Below are positions 1 to 8,437 of a stretch of 64,000 nucleotides of DNA, piece after piece. Both the position numbers and the translations under genes were made by a program. Origin of the DNA: Rhizobium sp. GN54 (GTDB lineage Bacteria; Pseudomonadota; Alphaproteobacteria; Rhizobiales; Rhizobiaceae). The stretch lies in assembly GCF_021026345.1 (NCBI RefSeq), contig NZ_JAJNCZ010000002.1:186001-250000 (forward strand), in the 5' to 3' direction. The first letter of the stretch is position 1. The number at the start of each line of letters is the position of its first letter. The notes under the pieces are model-generated. The model had not been told where the DNA came from, made no database searches, and was given only the letters and a program-made list of their open reading frames with translations.

Positions 1-321
1 TCCGTGATCGGCCGGCCGTCGGTGCTGGTGCCCTATCCCTACGCGCTCGACCACGACCAAGCGGCTAACGCGGCCGCGCTCGCCGCCCAGGGCGGGGCGA
101 AGGTGATCGCCCAGTCGGAGCTTTCTCCGGAAAAGCTGTCGATGATCATCGGCGAGGCGATGAAGCAGCCGGAGCGCATGACGGAGATGGCAGCGAACGC
201 CCGAAAGACCGGAAAGCCGGATGCCGCGCGCTTGCTCGCCGGCATGGTAGAGGCTATTGCGGGCGGCCAGACGATCGCAGAATTCAAGACGATCGCAGAA
301 TTCAAGGGAGAACGGCCATGA
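1..321 (+). CDS. murG: UDP-N-acetylglucosaminyl transferase MurG, 3' end
   Basis: Only the last 106 codons are present; the gene enters from the left edge. MurG adds GlcNAc to lipid I on the inner face of the membrane, giving lipid II for peptidoglycan. The visible part is the C-terminal donor-nucleotide domain, with the family segment [19 protein letters not shown], which contributes to UDP-GlcNAc binding. The stop TGA overlaps the murC start (ATGA at 318-321), as expected in a dcw cluster. The last residues contain a perfect six-residue duplication (TIAEFK twice) encoded by an 18-bp tandem repeat, which is likely strain-specific. The identity rests on this C-terminal motif and on the downstream murC-murB order. 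Confidence 0.93.
   Translation, partial: SVIGRPSVLVPYPYALDHDQAANAAALAAQGGAKVIAQSELSPEKLSMIIGEAMKQPERMTEMAANARKTGKPDAARLLAGMVEAIAGGQTIAEFKTIAEFKGERP
271..306 (+). repeat. 18-bp perfect tandem duplication in the murG 3' end
   Basis: Bases 271-288 and 289-306 are identical (ACGATCGCAGAATTCAAG). The duplication is in frame and adds TIAEFK to the MurG C-terminus, outside the catalytic fold. It looks like a recent slippage event. Confidence 0.95.
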
Positions 322-1733
322 AGATGCCGAAGAGCATAGGGCTCGTTCATTTCATCGGGATCGGCGGGATCGGCATGAGCGGCATCGCCGAGGTGCTGCA
401 CAATCTCGGCCACCGGGTACAGGGTTCCGACCAGTCCGACAGCGCCAACGTGCAGCGGCTGCGCGACAAGGGTATCGAGGTGTTCGTCGGCCACAAGGCG
501 GAGAACATCGGCGACGCCGAAGTGGTGGTGGTGTCGACCGCCATCAAGAAGAACAATCCCGAACTGATCGCGGCGCGCGAGAAACTGCTGCCGGTGGTGC
601 GCCGGGCCGAGATGCTGGCCGAACTGATGCGCTTCCGCAACGCGATCGCGATCGGCGGCACGCACGGCAAGACGACCACCACCTCGATGGTCGCGTCGCT
701 GCTGGAAGCCGGCGGGCTCGACCCGACCGTCATCAATGGCGGCATCATCAACGCCTACGGCACCAATGCGCGCATGGGCGAGGGCGAGTGGATGGTGGTC
801 GAGGCCGACGAATCCGACGGCACCTTCCTGAAGCTTCCCGCCGACGTCGCCGTCGTCACCAATATCGACCCCGAACACCTCGACCACTACGGCAATTTCG
901 ACGCCGTCCGCGCCGCCTTCCGCCAGTTCGTCGAGAACGTGCCGTTCTACGGCTTCGGGGTGATGTGCCTGGATCATCCGGAAGTGCAGGCGATGGTCAG
1001 CCGCATCGAGGACCGCAAGGTCATCACCTATGGCGAGAACCCGCAGGCCGACGTGCGCTTCGGCAATATCCGCATGGACGGGGCGACCTCGGTGTTCGAC
1101 GTCGAGATCCGTCGGCGCCGCACCGGCCAGGTGATCGAACTGAAGGACCTTCGCCTGCCGATGCCCGGCCGCCACAACGTCTCCAACGCGACGGCGGCGA
1201 TCGCGGTCGCCCAGCGGCTCGGAATCAAGCCGGACGACATCGCCCGCGGGATCGCGGCCTTCGGCGGCGTCAAGCGGCGCTTCACGCTGACCGGAACCTG
1301 GAACGGCGTTTCCGTCTATGACGACTACGGCCACCATCCCGTCGAGATCAAGGCGGTGCTGCGGGCGGCGCGCGAGGCCTGCCAGGGGCGGATCGTCGCG
1401 GTCCACCAGCCGCACCGCTATTCGCGCGTGCACAGCCTGTTCGAGGAGTTCGCCGGCTGCTTCAACGATGCCGATACCGTGATGATCGCACCGATCTATG
1501 CGGCCGGCGAGGAGCCGATCGAAGGGGTGAGCGCTGAGACGCTGGTGTCGCGGATCAAGTCCGGCGGACATCGCGACGCACGCTACCTCGAAGGGCCGGA
1601 ACAACTGGCCTCCACCATTGGCGCCATTGCCAGGCCCGGCGACTTTGTGGTTCTCTTGGGGGCAGGTAGCATAACCTATTGGGCGGCGGCGCTGCCGAAG
1701 GAACTGGCAGGCATTTCGGGAATGACGGCATGA
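318..1733 (+). CDS. murC: UDP-N-acetylmuramate-L-alanine ligase MurC
   Basis: MurC joins L-alanine to UDP-MurNAc with ATP in the cytoplasm, the first step of stem-peptide synthesis. The 471-residue length is normal for the family. An N-terminal Rossmann segment [14 protein letters not shown] lies at residues 12-25, the ATP P-loop GTHGKTT at 114-120, the Mur-ligase centre [11 protein letters not shown] near 160-170, and the C-terminal domain shows [10 protein letters not shown] and HQPHRYSR. The start chosen has GGGAGA about seven bases upstream and overlaps the murG stop; a second ATG two codons later is possible. Its own stop overlaps the murB start in another ATGA, so murG, murC and murB look translationally coupled. 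Confidence 0.98.
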   Translation: MKMPKSIGLVHFIGIGGIGMSGIAEVLHNLGHRVQGSDQSDSANVQRLRDKGIEVFVGHKAENIGDAEVVVVSTAIKKNNPELIAAREKLLPVVRRAEMLAELMRFRNAIAIGGTHGKTTTTSMVASLLEAGGLDPTVINGGIINAYGTNARMGEGEWMVVEADESDGTFLKLPADVAVVTNIDPEHLDHYGNFDAVRAAFRQFVENVPFYGFGVMCLDHPEVQAMVSRIEDRKVITYGENPQADVRFGNIRMDGATSVFDVEIRRRRTGQVIELKDLRLPMPGRHNVSNATAAIAVAQRLGIKPDDIARGIAAFGGVKRRFTLTGTWNGVSVYDDYGHHPVEIKAVLRAAREACQGRIVAVHQPHRYSRVHSLFEEFAGCFNDADTVMIAPIYAAGEEPIEGVSAETLVSRIKSGGHRDARYLEGPEQLASTIGAIARPGDFVVLLGAGSITYWAAALPKELAGISGMTA

Positions 1734-2704
1734 AGCAGGTGGATGGCGAGAAACTGCTGGCGTCGCTGGGCGACAGCCTGAAGGATGTGCGGGGACGGCT
1801 GACGCCCGACGCGCCGATGGATCGCGTCACCTGGTTCAGGGCCGGAGGGCTGGCGGAAGTGATGTTCCAGCCGCACGACACCGACGACCTGGTCACCTTC
1901 CTCAAGCTCTTGCCCGAAACGGTGCCGTTGATGGTGGTGGGCGTCGGCTCGAACCTTCTGGTGCGCGACGGCGGCATTCCCGGCGTCGTCATCCGGCTTT
2001 CGGCCAAGGGGTTCGGCGACCTGGAACTCGCAGGCGACAACAGGATCAAGGCGGGCGCCATCTGCCCGGACAAGAACATCGCCGCCATGGCGCTCGACAA
2101 CGGCATCGCCGGCCTGGAATTCCTCTACGGCATCCCGGGCTCGATCGGCGGGGCGCTGCGGATGAACGCCGGCGCCAATGGCGGCGAGACGAAAGACCTC
2201 GTCGTCGAGGTGCATGCGGTCGACCGCAAGGGCGAGACCCATGTCCTGTCCAACGCCGACATGGGCTACAGCTATCGCCATTCCAAGGCGCCCGAGGGCC
2301 TCATCTTCACCCATGCCGTCTTCCAGGGGCAGGCGGGCGACAAGGCCGAGATCCGCACGCGGATGGACGCGGTACGCCAGCATCGCGAGACCGTGCAGCC
2401 GATCCGGGAGAAGACCGGCGGCTCCACCTTCAAGAACCCGGAGGGCCACTCGGCCTGGAAGCTGATCGACGAGGCCGGCTGCCGCGGGCTGATGATCGGC
2501 GGCGCGCAGATGTCGCCCATGCACTGCAACTTCATGATCAATACCGGCCAGGCGACCGGCTACGAACTGGAATATCTGGGCGAGACGGTGCGCTCGCGCG
2601 TCCTGGAGCACTCCGGCGTGATGCTGCAATGGGAGATCAAGCGGGTCGGCAAGTTCATGCCGGGCTACGAGGTGCGGGAGTTCTTGGGCCGGGCCACGGC
2701 CTGA
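1730..2704 (+). CDS. murB: UDP-N-acetylenolpyruvoylglucosamine reductase MurB
   Basis: MurB is an FAD enzyme that reduces UDP-GlcNAc-enolpyruvate to UDP-MurNAc with NADPH. The protein has 324 residues. FAD-binding segments [12 protein letters not shown] and [21 protein letters not shown] are visible, and the segment [17 protein letters not shown] carries the serine that acts as proton donor in this family. The reading frame stays open upstream, but the ATG at 1730 is chosen because it overlaps the murC stop (ATGA). After murB the usual rhizobial order would go on to ddl; here about 3.9 kb of other genes intervene. Confidence 0.97.
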   Translation: MKQVDGEKLLASLGDSLKDVRGRLTPDAPMDRVTWFRAGGLAEVMFQPHDTDDLVTFLKLLPETVPLMVVGVGSNLLVRDGGIPGVVIRLSAKGFGDLELAGDNRIKAGAICPDKNIAAMALDNGIAGLEFLYGIPGSIGGALRMNAGANGGETKDLVVEVHAVDRKGETHVLSNADMGYSYRHSKAPEGLIFTHAVFQGQAGDKAEIRTRMDAVRQHRETVQPIREKTGGSTFKNPEGHSAWKLIDEAGCRGLMIGGAQMSPMHCNFMINTGQATGYELEYLGETVRSRVLEHSGVMLQWEIKRVGKFMPGYEVREFLGRATA

Positions 2705-2820
2705 ACGCGGAAGCGGTTCATTGGTAGAGAACGCCGTGGCCATTTCCGCTACGGCTGACCGCTGACAAGATGCGTTGTTCCGGGTCGTTATTTCTTCGAA
2801 CGGGTCACCAAAACGAACTG

Positions 2821-2931
2821 TCATGCCGGCCTCCGAGCCGGCATCCAGCGCGCGCAAGTCCTTGCGCGCAATAGATTCTTTCGCACCGCAGACGCGGTGC
2901 TGCTGGACCCCGGATCGGGTCCGGGGAGACG
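2821..2931. repeat. Mosaic intergenic palindromic repeat (four hairpins)
   Basis: Four hairpins follow each other in about 110 bases of the murB-transporter gap. They are ATGCCGGC/GCCGGCAT (823-830/837-844 within the 2 kb block), GCGCGCAAG/CTTGCGCGC (2850-2858/2861-2869), GCACCGC/GCGGTGC (2883-2889/2894-2900), and an arm pair around CCCCGGATCGGGTCCGGGG. Such mosaic palindromes are common dispersed intergenic elements in rhizobial genomes. Assignment to a named family needs a genome comparison. The rest of the gap 2705-3032 holds no gene that I can support. Confidence 0.7.
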
Positions 2932-2965
2932 CGGATAGGGAGCGCCCGACAAGAACGCGTTCACC

Positions 2966-3001
2966 GGCAAACAAAAACGCCGCGGTGGTTGCCGCGGCGT
3001 T
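2966..3001 (-). terminator. Rho-independent terminator of the MHS transporter
   Basis: The perfect 10-bp stem AACGCCGCGG/CCGCGGCGTT (2976-2985/2992-3001) has a 6-base loop. Read on the minus strand it is followed by TTTTTGTTTG, a good U-tract, 32 bases after the transporter stop. It could also slow transcripts arriving from murB. Confidence 0.8.
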
Positions 3002-3032
3002 TGTCGTTTCCGGGTGTCGGTTCAGCCGAAGC

Positions 3033-4337
3033 TCAGACCTCTTCCTTGCCCGAGAGCAGGATGCAGGCGAGCGTGATCACCGCGGAGATGCCGAGGTAGT
3101 AGCCGACATAGGTCATGCCGTAGTTGGCCTGCAGGTAGGTCGCGATGTAGGGCGCCAGCGAGGCGCCGAAGATGCCGGCGAAGTTGAAGGTGATCGACGA
3201 GCCGGTATAGCGGACCTTGGTCGGGAAGGGGGCGGCGAGCGCCGTGCCGATCAGGCCATAGGTCATGCCCATCAGCGCCATGCCGACGATCACGAAGACG
3301 ATGATGCCGCCTTCGCCGCCGGTCATCAGGCCCGGCAGGAAGAAGGAGAAGACGCCGATCAGCACCGTGGTGGCGATCAGCACCTCGCGGCGCCCGTACT
3401 TCTCGGCGAGCTTGCCGGCAAGCGGGATGAACAGGCCGAACAGCACCGAGCCCACGATCTGGATCTCGAGGGCCTCGACGAAGGGGATGCCGACGACCTT
3501 GACGTTGTAGGAGAGCAGGTAGGCCGAGCCGATGTAGAACAGCACGAAGGTGGCAAGCGCCACGAAGGTGCCGAGGACGAGGCTGCGCTTGTGGTTGCGG
3601 AACAGTTCCGCAACGGGCACTTCCACCCGCTCCTTCTTGTCGATCGCCTTCTGGAAGGCCGGCGTTTCGGTGATCGACAGGCGGACCCAAAGGCCAACGG
3701 CGATCAGCACGATCGAGGCGATGAACGGAACGCGCCACCCCCAGCCGAGCAGCGATTCCTGCGACATGAAGTGCAACAGCACCCAGAACACGCCCGATGA
3801 CAGGAACAGGCCGACCGGAGCGCCGAGCTGCGGGAACATGCCGTACCAGCTGCGCTTGCCGGGGGGCGCGTTTTCGGTTGCGAGCAGGACGGCGCCGCCC
3901 CATTCGCCGCCGAGGCCGAAGCCCTGGCCGAAGCGGCACAGCGCCAGGAGCAGCGGCGCCAGCACGCCGATGGTCTCGTAGGTCGGCAGCAGTCCGATGA
4001 TGACGGTGGAAATCCCCATCGTCAGAAGGGCCGCCACCAGCGTCGTCTTCCGTCCGATGCGGTCGCCGTAGTGGCCGAACACGATCGCGCCGAGCGGACG
4101 GGCGAAGAATGCGATCGAAAAGGTGGCGAAGGAGGCGAGCAGCGCGGTGGTCGGATCGCTGTTGGGGAAGAACAGCGCGGGGAACACGAGCACCGCTGCT
4201 GTTGCGTAGACGTAGAAATCGAAAAACTCGATGGTCGTACCGACCAGGCTTGCAAAAAGGACACGCGCCGGGGAGTTCACGGCGGAGGTAGTCGAATGCG
4301 TCGCGGTCGGTGACACCGTTATGGGAGTGTCACTCAT
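3033..4337 (-). CDS. MFS transporter, metabolite:H+ symporter (MHS) family
   Basis: A 434-residue inner-membrane transporter with about 12 predicted helices. The MHS hallmarks are GTTIEFFDFYVY in helix 1, FGHYGDRIGRKTTL in the loop between helices 2 and 3, and GFGLGGEWGGAVLLATENAP around helices 4-5. Relatives (ShiA, ProP, KgtP, PcaT) carry shikimate, proline/betaine, 2-oxoglutarate or aromatic acids by proton symport; the substrate here cannot be deduced. The start is the ATG at 4337, preceded on the minus strand by GAGAAG at correct spacing; an upstream extension lacks family similarity. It sits against the dcw direction between murB and ddl and looks like a later insertion into the cluster. 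Confidence 0.9.
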   Translation of the reverse strand: MSDTPITVSPTATHSTTSAVNSPARVLFASLVGTTIEFFDFYVYATAAVLVFPALFFPNSDPTTALLASFATFSIAFFARPLGAIVFGHYGDRIGRKTTLVAALLTMGISTVIIGLLPTYETIGVLAPLLLALCRFGQGFGLGGEWGGAVLLATENAPPGKRSWYGMFPQLGAPVGLFLSSGVFWVLLHFMSQESLLGWGWRVPFIASIVLIAVGLWVRLSITETPAFQKAIDKKERVEVPVAELFRNHKRSLVLGTFVALATFVLFYIGSAYLLSYNVKVVGIPFVEALEIQIVGSVLFGLFIPLAGKLAEKYGRREVLIATTVLIGVFSFFLPGLMTGGEGGIIVFVIVGMALMGMTYGLIGTALAAPFPTKVRYTGSSITFNFAGIFGASLAPYIATYLQANYGMTYVGYYLGISAVITLACILLSGKEEV

Positions 4338-4610
4338 TGATCTTCTCTCAACTGTTTCTTGAATGTCAGTGCCGTCTTGGGAGGCAGCGCGCCCCTCATA
4401 CGGCACGCACGGCAATTGTGAAACAACAAATATGCCGCAGGACGGTCGCTGCGATAATTTTCGTACCGTTCAGGCGTGTCGTGGCGACATTTTCGGTCGC
4501 ATGTTCTTGCGGAACGGCGCGAGCGCAGGATGACGTGCAACTTATGGTGAGCGATTTCCCAACAAATTGTTAACTTCGGCGGTCCTAGATAGGGCCAGTG
4601 GGGGCCGCAC

Positions 4611-5468
4611 ATGATCGAGCGCGTCAAAGCCTGGGTGACCGACCAGCTTGCCTTGGGGGAGTTTTCCTCGCGCGAGCAGGTGTTGCGGCGTTCGCTCGTC
4701 ATGGCCCTGCGCATCGCCGCGCTCGCCTACTGCATCAACGTCGCCGCCCATCTCGTCCTCCATGGCGTGGGGCTGCTTCCCTACGATCTGGCGAAGGCGC
4801 TGGTGATCGCCACCGTCCTGACGCCGCTGGTGTCCCTGCCGGTCGCCGTTGCCGCCTATTATGTGGTCGGGCACGCCGTCTACGAGCTGGCCTTGTCGCG
4901 CGCCGAATTCGAGCGCCTGAGCCGGACGGATTCGCTGTCGGGGCTCCTGAACCGGCGCGCCTTCCTCGAGGCCATCGAGACCGCCGTGTCGCCGGCCGCC
5001 CTTGCGATCTTCGACGTCGACCGGTTCAAGTCGATCAACGACACGCTCGGCCATGTGGCGGGCGACGAGGTCATCGTTTCGATCGCCGGCAGGCTCGAAG
5101 CGCTCGCCGGTGGACGCCACATCGTCTCGCGCATCGGCGGCGAGGAATATGCGGTTCTGGTGTGCGGGCTGTCGCCGGACGAGACTCTGGGGCTGGTCGA
5201 GGATGCCCGCAGCCTCATCGAAGCCCGGCCGATCGCCTGCGGAACGGGCTCCATCGCCGTCACCGTTTCGGTGGGTGTCGCGGATTTCGTGCCGGGACGG
5301 GACTTCGACGACCTCTTCTCCCATGCAGACCGGGCGCTCTACCTCGCCAAGGTTTCCGGCCGCAACCGCGTCGTGCACGAGCGCGAGGTCGGGGGCGTCG
5401 CTCCGCCTGCCCGATACGAGACGCCGTTCGACGGGATCATCCGCGACCGGGTGGGGTTGGCGTCGTGA
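4611..5468 (+). CDS. Membrane-anchored diguanylate cyclase (GGDEF)
   Basis: A 285-residue protein with two predicted membrane helices (about residues 30-50 and 62-85) and a C-terminal GGDEF domain from about residue 100. The domain start shows DSLSGLLNRRAF, the metal/substrate segment is FDVDRFKSINDTLGHVAGDE, and the active-site motif is GGEEY, a functional-looking variant of GGEEF. It should make cyclic di-GMP from two GTP at the membrane. The RxxD inhibitory site expected before the active-site motif is absent (an H stands at the Asp position), so product feedback through that site is unlikely. No known sensor domain is visible between the helices. Confidence 0.9.
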   Translation: MIERVKAWVTDQLALGEFSSREQVLRRSLVMALRIAALAYCINVAAHLVLHGVGLLPYDLAKALVIATVLTPLVSLPVAVAAYYVVGHAVYELALSRAEFERLSRTDSLSGLLNRRAFLEAIETAVSPAALAIFDVDRFKSINDTLGHVAGDEVIVSIAGRLEALAGGRHIVSRIGGEEYAVLVCGLSPDETLGLVEDARSLIEARPIACGTGSIAVTVSVGVADFVPGRDFDDLFSHADRALYLAKVSGRNRVVHEREVGGVAPPARYETPFDGIIRDRVGLAS

Positions 5469-5591
5469 CAATGGTTGCCGCACGGCATCAACCGAAAGCC
5501 TGAGTTTATTTCACCGGCGCCCTGTGCGCAGAGTCCTGTTTCAATCAACGCCGCGTGCCTCGATCGGGCAGGGCAGTTCGGGGAGGTGCGC

Positions 5592-6278
5592 ATGATCAGG
5601 AAGCTTGCTGCGGAATTTCTGGGTACGTTCTGGTTGGTGTTCGGCGGCTGCGGCAGCGCGGTGCTGGCAGCCGCCTTTCCGGAGGTCGGCATCGGCCTGC
5701 TCGGCGTGTCGCTGGCGTTCGGCCTGACGGTGCTGACCATGGCCTATGCGGTTGGCGGCATTTCGGGCGGCCACTTCAATCCGGCCGTGTCCGTCGGCCT
5801 GACGGTTGCCGGAAAGTTCCCGGCGTCGGCGCTGGTGCCCTATGTGGTGACGCAGGTCGCAGGCGCGATCGTCGCAGCCCTCGTCCTCTATTTCATCGCC
5901 ACCGGCAAGCCCGGCTTCGAGCTCGGCGGCTTCGCCTCCAACGGTTACGGCGAACACTCGCCGGGCGGATACTCTGTCACCTCCGCCTTCCTGATCGAGG
6001 TAGTGATGACCTTCATGTTCGTCTTCATCATCCTCGGCTCCACCCATGGCCGCGTGCCCGTCGGCTTCGCGCCGATCGCGATCGGGCTGACGCTGACGCT
6101 GATCCATCTGGTCTCGATCCCCGTCACCAACACTTCGGTCAATCCGGCCCGCTCGACCGGCGTCGCCCTGATCGTCGGCGACTGGGCGATCGCCCAGCTC
6201 TGGCTCTTCTGGCTCGCCCCGATCATCGGCGGCGCCCTCGGCGCTCTGGCCTGGAAAGCGGTCGGCGAGGACGACTGA
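5592..6278 (+). CDS. aqpZ: Aquaporin Z
   Basis: A 228-residue MIP-family channel of the size of bacterial AqpZ. Both pore motifs are intact: [10 protein letters not shown] in the first half and [12 protein letters not shown] in the second, with the conserved selectivity-filter Arg following the second NPA. Six helices are evident. It conducts water across the inner membrane. The ATG at 5592 is preceded by GGGAGGTG at 5580-5587; the frame is open further upstream but without family similarity. It lies alone between the GGDEF gene and ddl. Confidence 0.95.
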   Translation: MIRKLAAEFLGTFWLVFGGCGSAVLAAAFPEVGIGLLGVSLAFGLTVLTMAYAVGGISGGHFNPAVSVGLTVAGKFPASALVPYVVTQVAGAIVAALVLYFIATGKPGFELGGFASNGYGEHSPGGYSVTSAFLIEVVMTFMFVFIILGSTHGRVPVGFAPIAIGLTLTLIHLVSIPVTNTSVNPARSTGVALIVGDWAIAQLWLFWLAPIIGGALGALAWKAVGEDD

Positions 6279-6593
6279 GATCCGCATTTTCCCGGCGTGA
6301 AACGTCGCCCGCTCCGGTGTCCGGGGCGGGCGCATTCATTTCTCTTCCTCGTGTGTCGGAGCTTGCATTGCCGGCAACTCTCTGATTCCAAGGAGAGAAT
6401 CCCTGCCGCGGCTTGATTCGGGAATGATGCGTTTACGATTTCATCGCGGGCCGGTTAACGAAAGTAAACGCTTCATTAACCATAATGCCGTTGTAGTGAC
6501 GGGGAGGCGGAAATTCGAGTCGCCGGCGCCGATCGAGGTCAGGCCCGGGCAAGGAAATCCGGTCAATGTGAGAGATCGAGTCCAGGGGTGAAG
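6279..6593. other. aqpZ-ddl intergenic region
   Basis: About 315 bases with no supported gene. Its distal part (6430-6490) is AT-richer and contains several TTAAC/GTTAA half sites, one pair of which fits a CtrA box. This is the likely promoter region for the ddl-ftsQAZ part of the dcw cluster; no clear -35/-10 pair could be chosen by eye. Confidence 0.5.
6464..6479 (-). promoter_or_regulatory. Candidate CtrA box upstream of ddl-ftsQA
   Basis: Read on the minus strand the site is TTAA-TGAAGCG-TTTAC. The CtrA consensus of alphaproteobacteria is TTAA-N7-TTAAC, so eight of nine defined bases match. A cell-cycle regulator site upstream of division genes would make sense. It is one short motif in a region rich in similar half sites, so confidence is low. 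Confidence 0.35.
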
Positions 6594-7517
6594 ATGAGCA
6601 AGCATGTCGCGGTGCTGATGGGTGGAATTTCCTCCGAACGGCCCGTAAGCCTTTCGTCCGGCAACGCCTGTGCGGATGCCCTCGAGGCGCATGGCTACCG
6701 CGTCACCCGGGTCGATGTCGGCTATGACGTCGCCACGGTCCTTGCCGAACTTGCGCCGGACGTCGCCTTCAATGCCCTGCATGGCCCCTTCGGCGAGGAC
6801 GGCAAGATTCAGGGCATCCTGGAATACCTGCAGATCCCCTATACGCATTCCGGCGTCCTTTCGTCGGCGCTGGCGATGGACAAGGCGCAGGCGAAGATCG
6901 TCGCCAAAGCCGCGGGCATCCCCGTCGCCGAGGCGAAGCTGATGAACCGGTTCGACATCACCTCGGCGCATCCGATGAAGCCCCCCTATGTGGTCAAGCC
7001 GGTGCGCGAGGGGTCGAGCTTTGGCGTCGTCATCGTCAAGGAGGACCAACCGCATCCGCCGCAGGTCGTCACCTCGGCCGACTGGCGCTACGGCGACGAC
7101 GTCATGGTCGAGCGCTACGTCTATGGTCGCGAGTTGACCTGCGGGGTGATGGGCAATGTCGCGCTCGGCGTCACCGAGGTGGTGCCGCAGGGACACGGCT
7201 TCTACGATTACGATGCAAAATACGAGAAAGGCGGCTCGAGACACGTCCTTCCGGCACAAATTTCACCAAATATTTACCAAAAAATACAAACACTCGCACT
7301 CAAGGCGCATCAAGCGATCGGGTGCCGCGGCGTCAGCAGATCGGACTTCCGGTACGACGACCGCTTCTCCGAAAATGGCGAGATCGTGTGGCTGGAAATC
7401 AATACGCAGCCCGGCATGACCCCGACATCCCTGGTGCCCGAAATGGCCGTCCATGCCGGCCATTCCTTTGGTGAATTCTTGAGTTGGATGGTGGAGGACG
7501 CGTCTTGTTTGCGTTGA
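6594..7517 (+). CDS. ddl: D-alanine-D-alanine ligase
   Basis: Ddl makes the D-Ala-D-Ala dipeptide for the peptidoglycan stem with ATP. The 307-residue protein shows [17 protein letters not shown] at its start, [17 protein letters not shown], the ATP-grasp segments [15 protein letters not shown] and [10 protein letters not shown], and the metal-binding [20 protein letters not shown] 6594 has AGGGG five bases upstream; GTG 6588 two codons earlier is an alternative. The gene contains a striking G-free, AT-rich run of 41 bases (7255-7295) with codons not used by its neighbours. Its end overlaps the ftsQ start by 13 bases. Confidence 0.96.
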   Translation: MSKHVAVLMGGISSERPVSLSSGNACADALEAHGYRVTRVDVGYDVATVLAELAPDVAFNALHGPFGEDGKIQGILEYLQIPYTHSGVLSSALAMDKAQAKIVAKAAGIPVAEAKLMNRFDITSAHPMKPPYVVKPVREGSSFGVVIVKEDQPHPPQVVTSADWRYGDDVMVERYVYGRELTCGVMGNVALGVTEVVPQGHGFYDYDAKYEKGGSRHVLPAQISPNIYQKIQTLALKAHQAIGCRGVSRSDFRYDDRFSENGEIVWLEINTQPGMTPTSLVPEMAVHAGHSFGEFLSWMVEDASCLR

Positions 7518-8437
7518 CCGGCAGAAAGAGAGGCAGAGCGCGCCGGATGGACACCGCAGGGCTTGCGGAGGCCGAGGGCGGCCGCGTGCTGCCGCGTCCG
7601 CTGCGTCGCGTCGTGCGCCTTGCCGTCGGTCTCGCGGTCGGCCGGGTGACGATCCCGCGCCATGCCGGCACGGTGGCCGCGGTGTCCTTCTTCGCTGCCA
7701 CCGGCTTCTACGGCATGTCGCTTGGCGGCCATAGCCAGGACTTCGCGCAGACGACCACGACCGCGGTCGGGTTCGCCATCGACGACGTCAAGGTTTCCGG
7801 CGCCCGCGAAACCTCGGAGATCGAGATCCTCGAACTGCTCGGCCTGGACGGCACGACCTCGCTCGTGGCGCTCGACGTCGAGGAGGCTCGCCGGAAGCTG
7901 TCGGAACTGCCCTGGGTCGAGCATGTCTCCGTGCGCAAGGTCTATCCCGGAACGATCGAGGTGGCGCTGAAAGAGCGCAGCGCCTTCGGCATCTGGCAGC
8001 ACGGCAACGACCTGTCCCTGATCGAGAAGAATGGCAGCGTAATCGCGCCGCTGCGCGACAGCAAGTTTTCCGCGCTGCCGCTGTTCGTCGGCCGTGACGC
8101 CGAAGCCGCCGCCGCCGAGTTCGAGAAGCAGTTCGAGGCCTGGCCGGACGTCAAGGCGCGCGTGAAGGCCTATGTCCGCGTCGCCGGCCGCCGCTGGGAC
8201 CTGCGCCTGGACAACGGCGTCGTCGTCATGCTGCCGGAGACCAACGTGCCGCGCGCCATGGCGGTCCTCGCAAGGTTCGAGGCGGAGCAGGGGATCCTGG
8301 AGCGCGACATCGCCGCCGTGGACCTGAGGCTGGAAGACCGCACCACCGTTCGACTGACAGAGGGTGCCGCTGAGCGCCGCAAGAAGGTGCTGGAGCAGCG
8401 GACGAAGGAATTGAAGAAGGTGACCGACCGCTCATGA
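7505..8437 (+). CDS. ftsQ: Cell division protein FtsQ
   Basis: FtsQ is the bitopic scaffold of the FtsQBL divisome complex. A basic cytoplasmic tail of about 50 residues is followed by one membrane helix (around [14 protein letters not shown]), then a POTRA domain starting near [18 protein letters not shown] and containing [20 protein letters not shown] chose the TTG at 7505 because GGAGG stands at 7493-7497 with seven bases of spacing; a TTG at 7484 is in frame but without a site. With this start the protein has 310 residues. The stop overlaps the ftsA start (ATGA at 8434-8437). Confidence 0.93.
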   Translation: MFALTGRKRGRARRMDTAGLAEAEGGRVLPRPLRRVVRLAVGLAVGRVTIPRHAGTVAAVSFFAATGFYGMSLGGHSQDFAQTTTTAVGFAIDDVKVSGARETSEIEILELLGLDGTTSLVALDVEEARRKLSELPWVEHVSVRKVYPGTIEVALKERSAFGIWQHGNDLSLIEKNGSVIAPLRDSKFSALPLFVGRDAEAAAAEFEKQFEAWPDVKARVKAYVRVAGRRWDLRLDNGVVVMLPETNVPRAMAVLARFEAEQGILERDIAAVDLRLEDRTTVRLTEGAAERRKKVLEQRTKELKKVTDRS

